Shown piece after piece: positions 11,346 through 22,595 of a DNA stretch of 64,000 nt. A program made the translations under genes and the position numbers. The stretch comes from Liopterus haemorrhoidalis (lineage: Eukaryota; Arthropoda; Insecta; Coleoptera; Dytiscidae). Under the pieces are notes generated by a model. It made no database searches and was not told where the DNA came from. It saw only the letters and a program-made list of their open reading frames with translations. Location of the stretch: positions 2,208,279 through 2,272,278 of the forward strand of contig OZ020622.1 of assembly GCA_963971575.1 (NCBI GenBank), written 5' to 3'. Within the stretch, counting starts at the first letter, position 1. Each line of letters begins with the position of its first letter.

Positions 11346-11917
11346 TTTTTTTCTGTATATCTCATCTAAATATCAAGTAAATTAGGTGGAACATTCGATC
11401 TGACTGATTGTGATTGAAAAGAGACAGACATTTCAGTTGAAACTGAAATATTTATTATAAAAATGTTTAATATTCAATATTTCTGGTTATTTTGTTATTG
11501 CAACAAAACAAACATTCCTAAAATAATAAAATATTTCAGTGCATTAATTTTTAATGTTACAAAATGATGTTGAAAAATAAATATCTGTTGTTGATGTTTG
11601 GTAATTGTAACAAATATTCTATAATTATAGAAATGAAAAATATATTCATTACTATTGCTTATTTGGTAAACTTATTAAATTCAACATTTCACTTGAAGGA
11701 CCTACATTTGCAAAGTAATCCCGTTTAATGGAAAGGAAAAGACAAGAAAAATTACTTAACCAATGAGAGAAAATATCTGAAAAACCAGCATTTTTTTTAG
11801 TTTTTCACTGAGAAAATCTAGTGCAGTTAAAATCAGGTGAGGATTTAGAAAAATTTAATAGAAAATAGGAAAAGTTCAACAAGATAAAGAAAATATACTC
11901 TCATGATCTGTATCCAG

Positions 11918-11962
11918 GGCAGTGTTACGGGGGCCCTTGGGCACACAGAATTTGGGGCCCTT
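11918..11962 (+). repeat. possible hAT terminus
   Basis: CAGGGCAGTGTTACGGGGGC followed by CCTTGGGCAC resembles hAT ends with GGGGGCCC blocks. No partner end was found. Confidence 0.35.
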
Positions 11963-12004
11963 TTATACAGACAAAAAAAATGTGAATGAGAACATAAGTA
12001 TGTA

Positions 12005-12977
12005 CTTTTATTTAGTGAGATATCCAGATCGGCCAATACCAAATCCCTCTACAATTTCAAGACTAGTTAATAAATTTCATCACAAAGGATGTCTTAAGTC
12101 AAAACATAATAAAAAAAAAGAACAACATCCCACGTGCTTACAGAAAAGAAGCAGCTGGAAATATTATTACAAGTGGAAGAAAACAATCAAAATACTTTAA
12201 GATCAATTGTACAAACCGTTGGTGTCAGTATTGGATTTGTTTTTAACTTCTTAAAAAAGTTTCGATCATACTAATTTCAAATTCATCAAGAATTGTTAGA
12301 AAGGGACGCAGCAGTAAGTATGGATTTTTGTTTTGAAATTTTTGAAAAAATTAATTCCTACTCAACTATGCTTCAAAGAATTTTATTTACTGACGAAGCA
12401 ACGTTTAAATGGTGAAGTGCACAGACAAAATTTTAGGTACTGGAGTCGAGAAAATTTACATTTGTTTCATTCCTCTCAAACTCAAAGGCCACAAAAATTA
12501 AATGTTTGGGCAGGGATAATAGGAACCAATATTAAAGGGCCTTTTTTTATTGACGGTGACCTTAATGCTGCAAAATATCTAGCCCTTTTGCAAAACCAAA
12601 TATTACCTGCGTTGCGAAACCTGAATATTAATGGACAAGTATGGTTTCAACATGATTGCGCACAAGTCCATTATTCTAAAATAGTTAAAGAATATTTACA
12701 TAGAACTTTCCCAAATAGCTGGATTGGAAGAGGAGGATCGATGAATTGGCCAGCGGGATCTCCGGATTTGGCACCCAATGATTTTTTTTATTGGGGATAT
12801 TTAAAGTCCAAAGTGTATAATGGAGAACTTAGGGATGTTGCTGAACTGCAAGACAAAATTGTTCAAGCATCCAACAATATACCTCAAGAGCAATTGCTGA
12901 ATGTTTTGAATTATTTTTATGATCGCTTAACATTTTGTATGCAAGTAAACGGAGAAACTTTTGAACATTTATTATAA
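12005..12977 (+). pseudogene. IS630/Tc1/mariner-group transposase with frameshifts
   Basis: Order on the + strand: a DUF4817-like helix-turn-helix (RPIPNPSTISRLVNKFHHKG), a second helix-turn-helix (LRSIVQTVGVSIGFVFNFLK), the link FQIHQELLERDAAVSMDFCF, then ILFTDEATF with the first catalytic Asp (about 12378). A frameshift near 12410 is followed by a 180-residue open stretch with NFRYWSRENLHLF, PQKLNVWAGIIG, VWFQHDCAQVHYS (second Asp) and NWPAGSPDLAPNDFFYWGYL (third Asp). The stop is at 12975-12977. All three catalytic positions are readable but lie in different frames, and there are stops near 12198 and 12272. No terminal inverted repeats were found. Confidence 0.85.
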
Positions 12978-13575
12978 GTTTTTATTATTTATTTATTTAT
13001 TATTATTATTTTTTTTTGCCAATCTTTCACGACCTATTGGAAACCTGAGTCTATCGAGTTGGCTGTTTCCTTTATACCACTACCATTTTGTTAAGCGTAA
13101 AAATTCATTAATGCAGGTAATAAATTAATATAAATATGATTTGGTGTGTTTAAAGATCACATACAATTATGAGGGGTTGTTTTAGGGTAAGGTTATAAAA
13201 GCATGAACGTCCGTCAAGCATAGAATGTTTCCGTAAAAATCCATTAACGCGTAATATCATTTGAGAGAAGTTCATTAAAATAATGGCACTGTACTGGAGG
13301 TAAAGAGCAAAAACCCATTAACACGCGTGCAAAATAACTGAAGCTGGCTAATGAACAGTGGCGTTACAGCAGAAATTTACAGGAGGGGATATGGGGTACA
13401 AAATAAAGGAGTAAATTCACTTTGTTCTCAGTTATGAAGAATAATTAACCTAGGATAAGTTGAATCTCAGGACGTAGATGAAGTAGGAGATGTGGAAGTA
13501 GATTTATTTTCGTCGACTTGTTGCCAACTTCGCCGAAGATTTTGTTATTATTATTTACAATATCAAAGACTTTCG
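12978..13575. other. non-coding stretch with a scattered CATTAA motif
   Basis: Contains AAAAATTCATTAATGC (about 13098), AAAATCCATTAACGCG (about 13237) and AAACCCATTAACACGCG (about 13310). A further CATTAACGC lies at about 13720, inside the next element. No gene is visible. Confidence 0.4.
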
Positions 13576-14625
13576 TCGGCTGAAAATAATAAGGTTGTAT
13601 GTCGAAGTGTATTACATTTGAGAAAACAAGCTTCTAAAATTTTGATATGGAAAAAACTAATATAAGGTTACAATACAATGAAGAAATTTTTTTAATAACT
13701 ATATATTGATATGTTATTGTCATTAACGCATTATTTTGAAAAAAAAAAAGTTGAATAATACCATTTTAACAATTTGAAAAATGAACGTACAACTTTGTGA
13801 TTAAGAAAAACACGAAACTTAGCACCTTAACGTTACATACAGCTTTGTAGTTCAAAGTAATATCAAGGGGAAATTCAGTTTATAGGTAAAGCTTCAGTTT
13901 TTAGGTTTCTGAAAATTGTTAAAAAGGTACCAGAAAAGGTAAAAGAAATGTTAGTTACGTATTAAATATTTATTTGATTAAATAACCCAAATTAAACAAT
14001 ATGTTTGCAAAATAATAACAAATTAAACATTAATCTTACAAAAAATTAAGATAATTTGAACTGAAACTGAAACATTCGAAATAAAAAAAATGAATTCAAA
14101 TAAATTGTATTTTTATTATTTTCTTGAGATTTACTTTCTTGGCAAATTGTTTCATAATAAGATGTATCCATAGAAGGCATCCAATCCAGCATAGATTTTA
14201 AAGCGATTACCTTGTTTTCTGGTAACGGATTTTTATTTGTAGAAACCTTAATGTCTCTAAATATATTTAACAAGTCTTCAAGACCTTGTTTTATTCTTTT
14301 TAATATTTTTTATAACCCAGGTGGCCGAAAAAGATGTTTTATATTTAACATAAAAGATGTAAGTCAAACATACAACCATACATTATGAATTAAAAAAAAA
14401 AACAATTAAAATACAAGGGTGTATGTTATAACATACAACTATGTTTTGTAAGTTTTTTTATTTTTTAAGACATACAACTATGGTTTTCTGCTTTTTTCTC
14501 CGACACCAGTAATGCTATCTTATGGAAATTATTGGAACAAGTAGGTTACGTGACATACACCTATATAGTATTGAAAAGTGCATTTGACAAAAAATGTCAC
14601 ATACAACCTTATTATTTTCAGCCGA
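13576..14625. mobile_element. 1.05-kb element with perfect 27-bp inverted ends
   Basis: Positions 13576-13602 and 14599-14625 are exact reverse complements over 27 bases (start TCGGCTGAAAATAATAAGG). Inside, the motif ACATACAAC plus variants recurs at roughly 14367, 14432, 14470, 14553 and 14599, the last inside the right end. A 75-codon minus-strand frame (14046-14273) is the longest and has no recognisable domain. I saw no clear target duplication. Confidence 0.7.
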
Positions 14626-14659
14626 TGATATGTTGTATTGTGTTCTTCTAAATGTTTTC

Positions 14660-15256
14660 TTTTAGAACAACTGACTGGAATGCGGAACTAACAAACCACA
14701 ATACCGAAAATGCTGATGCAGGAGTTGACAACATTTATTGCATAATTTATACAATACTTGATGATTGCGTGCCAAAAACCAGGTCGCTGTCAACATCAAT
14801 ATAAAAATAAGACAACTAGATTACCTAAAAGAAGGTGAGTCCAACATCTCCACAAACCCAAACCAGTTTTCGTCGTACTATCAACACACTAAAACCAAGA
14901 TCCTCATAGGGGAAGACCTTATTCCTAATATATAATCAAAGCCTGTTCACATGCTCTAGTGAAACCATTGCATTATTTATTCAATATATGTATATTACTA
15001 TATAATAACATGTAATTATTATCATTGAGTCTGTTAATTTGTTCATTATTCTGTCCAGACATTGCGACAAGCTTCAGCTTAGTGATGCTGGACAGAATGA
15101 TAAAAAAATAGTATATATAAATAAAATTGTCAATAAGTATAAAAATTAGGTCTAAGAAATTATCATAGGTTTTAAATATATATTCTTATTTACATTTGTA
15201 GCATAGGTCTATGTAAAAAATGTAAATAAAGTTATTATTATTATTATTATTATTAG
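14660..15256 (+). pseudogene. non-LTR element: endonuclease fragment joined to its 3' end
   Basis: The + strand reads DWNAELTNHNTENADAGVDN then IYCIIYTILDDCVPK, similar to the region between endonuclease and reverse transcriptase in Jockey-type elements. Without any reverse transcriptase it passes into AT-rich sequence and ends AAATAAAGTTATTATTATT (15222-15255), an (ATT)n tail like those at 26.2 and 42.28 kb. A large internal deletion is the simplest explanation. Confidence 0.65.
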
Positions 15257-16965
15257 ATTCCACAATCCAAAATTTAGTTTGCTTCTAATTCAGATTTGGT
15301 GGTTTTTTGGATTTTTTTAAAATCTACACCACTGTAATATGCGAGCAAAACAAATACAACGTCGCCCCCATTAGTCAAATAATTAAACATGACAAATACA
15401 TCTCAGTAACAAGCTTCTCTCACACTCTATCTCTCTCTTTCTCTCTATATCTCCCTCTCTCTGTCCGTTTTATTTATTCAAAGGTTTATTTATTTATTTC
15501 CACCGAGTTACTTTACATTTGAAATTAATTGACATTTGGGGAACCACCCGTGAAAATTGACACTGTTTTTAAACAATTTAACAGTTATGTTTCATTTAAT
15601 ATTTATTGATTATTTAGTCTCTCTTAATGCGAACTGTCAGATGTCAAATACCTATGAACTTACTAGCAATTAATAGAGACGCCAAAACCTTTGAAAACAT
15701 TTTTTTCGCAGATTAGGCACGGTGTTAATTATTCAGTGATATAGACATAGTAACCATGTAGCCTCAAGCGTTAAATCGTTTGTAGTTGCTGTTTGACTTC
15801 TAAGCAAAGGTACATAAGTTCAACTTGCCATGGCCATGTCAAATAATTTGTGTAAAAATATTTATACAATCTACAGGTTCAGCTTAGCCGTTCGCAACCG
15901 GCTATAAACTGTACCACGTCGCTCAATAAGTCACCGGTCTAACTAAGAAAAACTTTTTTTTTTTTTTTTAGAAATTCGATTTTATTTATCAGCATAGTCT
16001 CATTCAAGAGTGATACATTCATTCCAACACTCCTAGAATTATAAAAATTAAAATTAATTAATTTAAATTCATCATATCAATTGATTTGCCTGATGCAGAG
16101 TCTCTATAACGCTTATAAAGCCACTGTTTGGCTTCAACAGTATTTTTTCCCATCAAAAAACAATGTTTAATCATCACACGAAATTCGTTTTTATCCTTTT
16201 GAAAATTACAAAACTGGAGTCACTAAAACCACTGTAACCTCTAAACTAATCGTCAGAATGTCATGAAATTTTCACACGTATCGTTTGAAGGTTGGTACTA
16301 TCCAGAAATTATATGGGTCTGTCAACAGTGTTGCCATATATATCTCAGACCGGAGACTTATTGAGTGAAGTAGGTGCCTTTTTGTGACACAGGCAGAATT
16401 TTTGATATTTTGGGCTCCGATTATTATAATTTGTACTGGTTTCCTCCTGTCTCTCGACACCCATGGTCATTTCTTGTGTGTTATCTACCTAGTTGATAAA
16501 CTGATGTTAAATATAAACTTTGTTAGTATTTGTTAAGTTTCAAACTAGAAAATAATCCTCAACAATTGCAAACGAAACTAGTGGAGCTGTATAAAACGCT
16601 TTGTTACATTTTCCAGCGCAAAGAATAACTTATGTGCCACGAAAATTCCGCTTTTCTTTCCAGCGATTGTTATTCTCTGCCAATATTGTTCACGGGATTT
16701 TTCTTTTGTATCGTTGCTTTTATTTTATTATTTTTATTGCGATATTTATTTCTACTTTAATAATATTATTGTAGTTTATGAAATGGGCTTAGCGACAAAG
16801 AAATATACTTAAAAACAAATAAAAATTTCAACAAGAAAAATTTATAATTTAAAAAAATAAAATAATATAGTGAACTAAAGTAAAAACTTCTTTACTAAAT
16901 AATAAAAACTATGCAACATCATTGGCGCGATAGTTCGAGGTAAGCCTAAACCTTCAATTTCCAAG
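15257..16965. other. long stretch without gene; one dispersed repeat
   Basis: A CT-rich simple block lies at 15415-15470 and a T-run at 15955-15970. The part at 15742-15915 is a dispersed repeat listed separately. No coding sequence was recognised. Confidence 0.4.
15742..15915 (-). repeat. dispersed repeat, inverted relative to 26.87-27.04 kb
   Basis: The segment with TCAAATAATTTGTGTAAAAA and GTTCGCAACCGGCTATAA is the reverse complement of sequence at 26865-26960, and weaker similarity continues to about 27040 there. In the + copy a tRNA-like box A (TTAGTGGTTAGAGCA) and a weak box B (GTTTGAAGCC) are visible, so a SINE origin is possible. Confidence 0.5.
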
Positions 16966-17078
16966 TTTCATGACCATGCTTTTAATCTGTGTAGATTTAG
17001 GAGGAATATGGTTAGTATTATGGCCATTTTTAGGATTTTGTAGGTACGACCAAAAAACACTTACACCGTCATTTTGTC

Positions 17079-17142
<64 letters not shown>

Positions 17143-17154
17143 GTCTGTCTGTCT
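17079..17154 (+). repeat. (GTCT)n microsatellite
   Basis: About 19 tandem GTCT units with one CTCT variant, the longest such array in the window. The equivalent array at 34.04 kb is only about 25 bp. Confidence 0.95.
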
Positions 17155-17311
17155 ATTCGGTAAAAATTCTAATTTATGTACATTTATATGAACCGGAATA
17201 GCACAACAGGAATTTTTGATCAAATTATGTTTTCGGAAAATAAAACATTATTTGTGTTTTTTGGTTGACGACGTAAATATTTAATATGCTATGTAAGACA
17301 GTAAACCAGTA

Positions 17312-17378
17312 TGCCTTCATGGTGTAGTGGTTAGACATCACGCTTCCTAAGTTGCAAACTACGGTTCGCTTCCTGTCA
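17312..17378 (+). repeat. tRNA-like segment within family B
   Basis: Box A-like ATGGTGTAGTGGTTAGACAT and box B-like CGGTTCGCTTCC are about 40 bp apart, as in a tRNA gene. It folds poorly at the acceptor stem and sits at the same place in the 34.5-kb copy, so it is a SINE head or tRNA relic and not a working tRNA gene. Confidence 0.5.
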
Positions 17379-17825
17379 CAATTTTATTTTTTCTGTTTTT
17401 TTTTTGCATTTTTATTTTGTTTAAATTATTTTGTCAAAATTCTAGTTATATGTTGGCAAATGTTGCATTTAAATTTTAAAAGCGTATATTTAATAACCAG
17501 TGGGAAGTATTAAAATTATAATTTAATTCTACGTTTCAATGTATACGAAATCAGAAGGGCGGAGATATGACTTAATAAAACCAATGGAAACCGTAGGCGC
17601 AATTTTCAAAATTTTAATGAACCTTGCTATATAAAAAAATACTGCACATATTTAGAAACCTAAATAATGGTATTAGGCATTCGAATTAAAATTAACAAAA
17701 AAAAAAATATATTTTAACATAAAATTTGTTTTGGCATCCCAAATAATCATCATTCACTTTCTAAATACCTGCGAAACCCTGAAATGTGTGAGAATTCACA
17801 CTTCACATAAAAATTTTAATTTTTT

Positions 17826-18587
17826 TATCGGACAGTTTATATGTTTCTTTTTTAATATTTTATAATCGATTATTTTCTACAAATTCAATCAAATGATTAA
17901 TTAATCGGTTAGTTAATTTTTATTGCAATCTTTAGTACTGGGTCCTGGCTTCTTTGTACTGTCACAGAATGGAATTAAAATACTAAAGTTTTAAAATAAA
18001 TATCAAATAAGTTTTGCCGCTTAATATCATCTAAAAATATCCAATATTAATAAATGTAATTGGCCACAGAATTCTTCTTTGTATCTAAACAAAATAAATC
18101 TTAATTTAAACGAAGTACTATGCGAAGTGAGAAACAAAGAAGAAATATGCGCATGTGCCTTGATGTTTCCCGCTTTAATCCAACTTTTCGGATTCAGTAC
18201 CGGTTCAACTGTTCATGTTAGAACATCTCTACGGTATGCGAACTGTAAAGGTTACGCCCTTATTAGCGCGAAAATTAAATTTGAATTATTAGTGAGTTTT
18301 AAACTTTGTGAAAATGTGAATATAATTAAATAAAAAGGTGATTTAGAAAATAAGAATTAGTATTATATTTTTCAAAAAAAAATGATGTGGAAAAATTGCT
18401 GAGAATGGTTTGAATTTTAAAATAAGTTTTTTTAACTTAGTTTAAGCAGGCTTTACTAAGTGATTATATTGGATAGTTGATATTGTTACTTGGAGCAACT
18501 CGATTGCAAAAGGTTAAATGAAGCAATTGGTAAAGTTTCACAAAATATATTTTTTTTTTCGTTTTAATTTTTAGCTACTGATGGCTA
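17826..18587. other. AT-rich stretch, nothing recognised
   Basis: An 84-codon open frame (18079-18333) has no recognisable motif. Confidence 0.4.
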
Positions 18588-18715
18588 TTAACCAGTATAT
18601 CTTTTATTTTTATTTTGGATATTTTATTAATTTTATGACAAATACAAACATCCATGCCATCATCGGGATTCGAACCCGAGATTAGCTGACAACTACGCCA
18701 TAGCGACCGCCACAA
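18588..18715 (-). repeat. tRNA-derived SINE
   Basis: On the minus strand GGCGGTCGCTATGGCGTAGT carries box A (TGGCGTAGTTGTCAGC), followed 20 bp later by a canonical box B (GGGTTCGAATCCC). An AT-rich tail follows. The head is about 65 bp long, as in a tRNA-related SINE. No intact acceptor stem with a 3' partner is visible. Confidence 0.6.
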
Positions 18716-18959
18716 AATATTTGATATGCCGAATGCAGTTTTGACGTTTTTTTCCAAATTTGCCCTTGTAATACTATGTTGTTATTATTATTATATTTCT
18801 TCCTTTTTTTTAGTTTATTACTTCCTTATTGTTTTCTCAAATGTAACTTTTTTGGATATTTTGCATAGGGCTGTATCTGTCTCTTTCTCTCTTTTTTTGG
18901 GCACTGCCAATTGATTTATCTTTTGTTACATTCACATAAATTCATCATCTTTGCTGAAT

Positions 18960-19345
18960 TATTTTTTCCGACATATATAAAGGAGGTATTGTGATCATAC
19001 CGATTTTGACATTTCAAGATTTCGATGGATTTCGACGAATTGAGGTCCCTACATAACGTTTGGACTATTTTTAGCATGATGTCTGTCTGTCTGTCTGTCC
19101 GTCCGTCTGTCTGTGTACACGTGCAGAGCAAATTCTGTTAAAGATTTTTATGAAACTTCATATTTAAGCTTTTGATATCAATGGCACGAGTTGATCAACT
19201 TTTGGTAAAAATCAGTTGACCAGAAATGGGAGTTTACTCGTGTCGATTTTAAGATTTTTTCGAATATTTAACAACAGAAAAATATTTAGAAAAAAATTAT
19301 TTAACAAAAGTTGTTATAAAAGCAATAACTAACAACTTTTATTTG
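18960..19345 (-). repeat. family A repeat, longest copy
   Basis: Contains ACATATATAAAGGAGGTATT, CCGATTTTGACATTTC, TTTAGCATGATGTCTGTC, a GTCT/GTCC run, GTGTACACGTGCAGAGCAAA, CTTCATATTTAAGC, CAATGGCACGAGTTGATCAA and CTCGTGTCGATTTTAAGA. It gives the fullest version of the family and is the reference against which deletions in other copies were judged. Confidence 0.75.
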
Positions 19346-20017
19346 AGACATTGGGAAAAACAAACAGTGCATGTTAATCAGTATTATACAGGCTGCTCAA
19401 AAATGACCGTGGCGTCACAAAAAGCCCACTAAATTCAAGGTAAAACACTATTCTACGGAATAAATTTGTACTAAATAACGTATGTATTATGTAGCCATAT
19501 GTGCTAACGTATGAGCTGCGTATCTATAAGACTAATCTTAGTCTTATAGATGTTAGTAAAATACAAAATAATTTAAGGATTAAATGGTCGTTTGTAAGAT
19601 CTTCTGGAGTGCACCATTCCCGATAAGTCTCTTTTAATACTCCAACAGTAGTCAGCCATCATGTGAGTATCCCACTTCCCTTGATAACGTCCATCTCTTT
19701 TAAATCCTGATGGAATCCAACAAGTACAAACCTGAACATTTAATGGATGCAGCGGTCATACTAAGTACCTTACCCTTGACCTTGCAACCCCCGCCGTTGT
19801 AAAAAGGTCTATTACAAGTACCTGCATGTAAGGCGTTCCTACGAAATATATTGGACAACAAGAACGAAGTTGAAATTAAAGTAGACGTATATTAGAACGT
19901 GAAAAGGTGAAAAAAGTCAAAATACGATAGAACAAAAATTTGACGTGATAGGCAGAAACTGTTAACATTTTTGAAATCAACACCCCAAAATTAGTTAAAA
20001 ACAAGTATCAGATCTAA
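19346..20017. other. no recognised feature
   Basis: No protein motif and no pairable repeat seen. Confidence 0.35.
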
Positions 20018-20389
20018 CCCAGCAAACATTCAACTAACGGCCGAATGCTGGCAAACTGCTTTTATGCTGGTAAATTACTGGCACCAAAAGTAAGTGCAAC
20101 GCCAGAATTAATAATGTACTTCACATTTGTATTTCGCATTCCGCCTATACGAAGTACTTTACCAGCATTTTATAAGCACTCTTCTTCACTCATACTTTTT
20201 ACTTAAAACCATCAGAAATAAATCTTGCAACTAATGCGATTATTTTGCACTTTACCGTTGCTGGGCCGGCAACTGATACATCAATGGGCCAGTAACGGCC
20301 ACGGGGACACCGGGGTACTGGCCCATTACTTTCAATGCCGGGGAGTATGTGCTTTACCAGTACTGGCCCGTATAAAAATGTTTGCTGGG
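20018..20389. mobile_element. 372-bp MITE with CCCAGCAAACATT ends
   Basis: The left end CCCAGCAAACATT and the right end AATGTTTGCTGGG are exact reverse complements over 13 bp. The interior has several near-palindromic CTGGCCC/GGGCCAGTA motifs. No open frame that could be a transposase is present and no clear target duplication is visible. Confidence 0.65.
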
Positions 20390-20454
20390 AAGTCAGCAAA
20401 AAAAAGTTTAAATTTGTTGACCAGTGATAATTAAACTATTATATCAGCTCGGTA

Positions 20455-20602
20455 TCATTAAAAATAAAGTAATTATCAAAGTATCTGAAATACAGATATA
20501 AGATACTTAAATTTTAATATCTAGATACAGATACAGATACATATTTTAAAAAGTATCTAATATGTATCTAGATACTTGTACCTAGATACATTACAACACT
20601 GC
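20455..20602 (-). repeat. hAT terminal region rich in GATAC motifs
   Basis: Repeated GTATCTAGATACA-like motifs end in TACATTACAACACTG, whose reverse complement CAGTGTTGTAATGTA is a widespread hAT-type end. Only this end is seen. Confidence 0.5.
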
Positions 20603-20997
20603 GTGGAAAACAAGTTGGGAACTGCTGTAATAGATGATTCTTTTCATTCTTTGTTTCATATGTTCAACTCTACGAATCCAATTCGTGATTCAAAATTGCG
20701 CTTTCATAATGAAGTACACTAAAATTGTTTTGAAATAATTAAAAGTTTTTATAAAACTAGTAATAAATGTTGTTTTTACATCGCTTCATATTAACTTCAG
20801 TTCCCATTTTCAGTTTGCAGTTTTCATATTATCTTTTCATTACATTGTTAAAACTTAGTTTTTATCTTCCATTTAAGTTTCAAAACTTATTAATCAATAA
20901 TCGCGAAGGATATAATTCAATTTTTATTTTAATAACTCGTAAAATCTTTAATTATTGATAAAATTCTTTTTGAAAAATATTAGATAGGACTTTTGGT

Positions 20998-21060
20998 CAG
21001 TGTTTCTCAAACTGTGGTCCGTGGGTCAACACTTGAGTTGGGGTGTTAGTTGGGGTTAGT
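20998..21060 (+). repeat. hAT terminal fragment
   Basis: CAGTGTTTCTCAAACTGTGG then TCCGTGGGTC matches the common CAGTGxTTCTCAAxCTGTGGTCC hAT end. A partner end was not found. Confidence 0.55.
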
Positions 21061-21140
21061 TGTGTGTGAGTTGGGGTGGGTCAACACAGTCAGTTCTTGG
21101 TGGTTCACGTGCACAAAATTTCATTAGTATTGTGGAATTA

Positions 21141-21445
21141 TTAGGTCGTCAAGGATGAAATTTGTAGAAAAAAAAGGCAAAGTTGATTGATAACAAATAT
21201 AAGGAATTATTTTATTCATCAAAGTATGCACCCATATTGTCTATACACTTTTGCCATTTAAGCGGCAGGTTGTTCAGGCCGGTGGAATGAAACTCTGGCG
21301 GACGAGAGTCAATGAATTCCTGGAAGGCCAGTTTTACAGCATTGTCGAAATTAAACTGTTTTCCTATTAGAAAGTTGTCCAAATTTCGGAAGAAGTAGTC
21401 AGTAGGGGCTAGGTATGGAGGATGATGAAGAAGTTCCAACTCCAA
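21141..21445 (-). pseudogene. mariner transposase C-terminus with its terminal repeat
   Basis: The minus strand from 21445 reads MELELLHHPPYLAPTDYFFR, FNFDNAVKLAFQEFIDSRPP and LNNLPLKWQKCIDNMGAYFD. The third catalytic Asp (APTD) is present. The rest of the transposase is missing. TTAGGTCGTCAAGGATGAAA at 21141 is the terminal inverted repeat, which occurs without coding sequence at 11.27, 26.25 and 35.95 kb. Confidence 0.8.
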
Positions 21446-21639
21446 ATCCTGTAGTTTTACTACAGGTCTTACTTATAAAACTACCAACGCAATGGGACTC
21501 AAATTTCATCGGCTCTAAGCCTTTTTGTAGAGTGCCCTTCTTTCCTTTTGCCCCAAATGTCAAAATTTTAGACCGTAACTCAAAAGTGTCCTTATATTTG
21601 CGATCTAAGGCAAGAAATGTTTATGTACAATAATTTTCA

Positions 21640-22450
21640 AACAAAATAAAAAAAATTAAAAAAATCGAAATTTTGATCAAAAATTTTTTTACTCCGATTT
21701 TAGCCAAAATATAGTTTTATGCTAATTTTGGGGTGAGGATTATGAAAAAAATATTTAAAAAAATCATGCTTGCTTAGCTCCAGAGTTAGAGAAAATTTGG
21801 GTCAGTTTTTTGCCTATAATTCCAAAACTTTTGCCCAAACTTCAAAATGGACCAAATTTTGTTGATCTATGACCAAAAATACATATTTGTACCAATTTTC
21901 AATAAAATCGGAGACAAAAATTTTTTGCTCAAAAATTGAAAAATTCGTAAGGGGTACCCCTTACGATTTTTTCGATTTTTGGCCATTTTCAAGGGTTTTG
22001 GATTACTGCCCATACAAAACTTAATAATTGGTTTATTAAAGCCTTAATTTTTTTTTAGACTAAACAATGTAAGTAAAATTTAAAAATTCAAACCACAGAT
22101 TTATATCTCTAGCCATTTTTTAGTTATGATTTAATAAATTATCAAAAAAAATTAAAAAAAAATTAAAAATTTTCAAAAATTTTTTTCTTTCAAAATTTGG
22201 TTAATAGTCAATTAGAACCTCGAGATTTGAAAAATTTCAACCGCAGGTCTTTATCGTCTTTCGTTTTTGAGATACGTCCATGCGAAGTTGAAAATTTCTA
22301 TAAATCACACCATATTAAAATTTGCCATAATTTTAAAATAAGCTAAACGAATAAGGCCTCAAATTTTTTCTAGACTAAATAAACTACGAGGAATCCAAAA
22401 ATTCCTAACGCAGGTCGCTATCTCTAACCGTTTTTGAGTTGTGTTTTTTT
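21640..22450. repeat. degenerate ~155-bp repeats around a 22-bp palindrome
   Basis: A motif of the form CGCAGGTCxxTATCTCTAxCC then GTTTTTGAGTT recurs at about 22097, 22241 and 22411. Two AGACTAAAxAA stretches lie 312 bp apart. At 21945-21966 TCGTAAGGGGTACCCCTTAC plus GA forms a perfect palindrome. No coding sequence is visible. Confidence 0.5.
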
Positions 22451-22595
22451 TTTTAAATTCACAATTTTCCCAAATAAGGTAAATATTGTCATTAAAAAAA
22501 CTAAAGTTAAAACGCGTAAAACGATTAAATTCCCAAACTTTCTCTAGTCCAGTGGTTCCCAAACTTTGTCGGTTCCCGGCGTTTAGTCGTTTGGC

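Larger units (their letters stand above)
16966..17825 (+). mobile_element. family B composite repeat, copy 1 (GTCT array plus tRNA-like part)
   Basis: Landmarks: TTTTGTAGGTACGACCAAAA, CGTCATTTTGTCGTCTGTC, a long GTCT array, AACCGGAATAGCACAACAGG, TTATGTTTTCGGAAAATAA, a tRNA-like segment, AAATTCTAGTTATATGTTGG, ATAACCAGTGGGAAGT, and CTAAATACCTGCGAAACC. The same order appears at 33.97-34.89 kb (+) and 47.06-48.15 kb (-). No open frame is shared, so the element is non-coding. Confidence 0.8.

Noticed and set aside
12333..12977. Intact transposase gene starting at the ATG at 12333
   Set aside because: The frame at 12333 is out of register with the ILFTDEATF block upstream of it. The real reading frame is broken near 12410, so the ATG is not a genuine start.
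16954..17223. Open frames across the GTCT array (repeated TDRQ or CLSV)
   Set aside because: Translation of a microsatellite. No domain.
17312..17378. Functional tRNA gene
   Set aside because: Box A and B are degenerate, stems do not pair well and the segment recurs inside a dispersed repeat.
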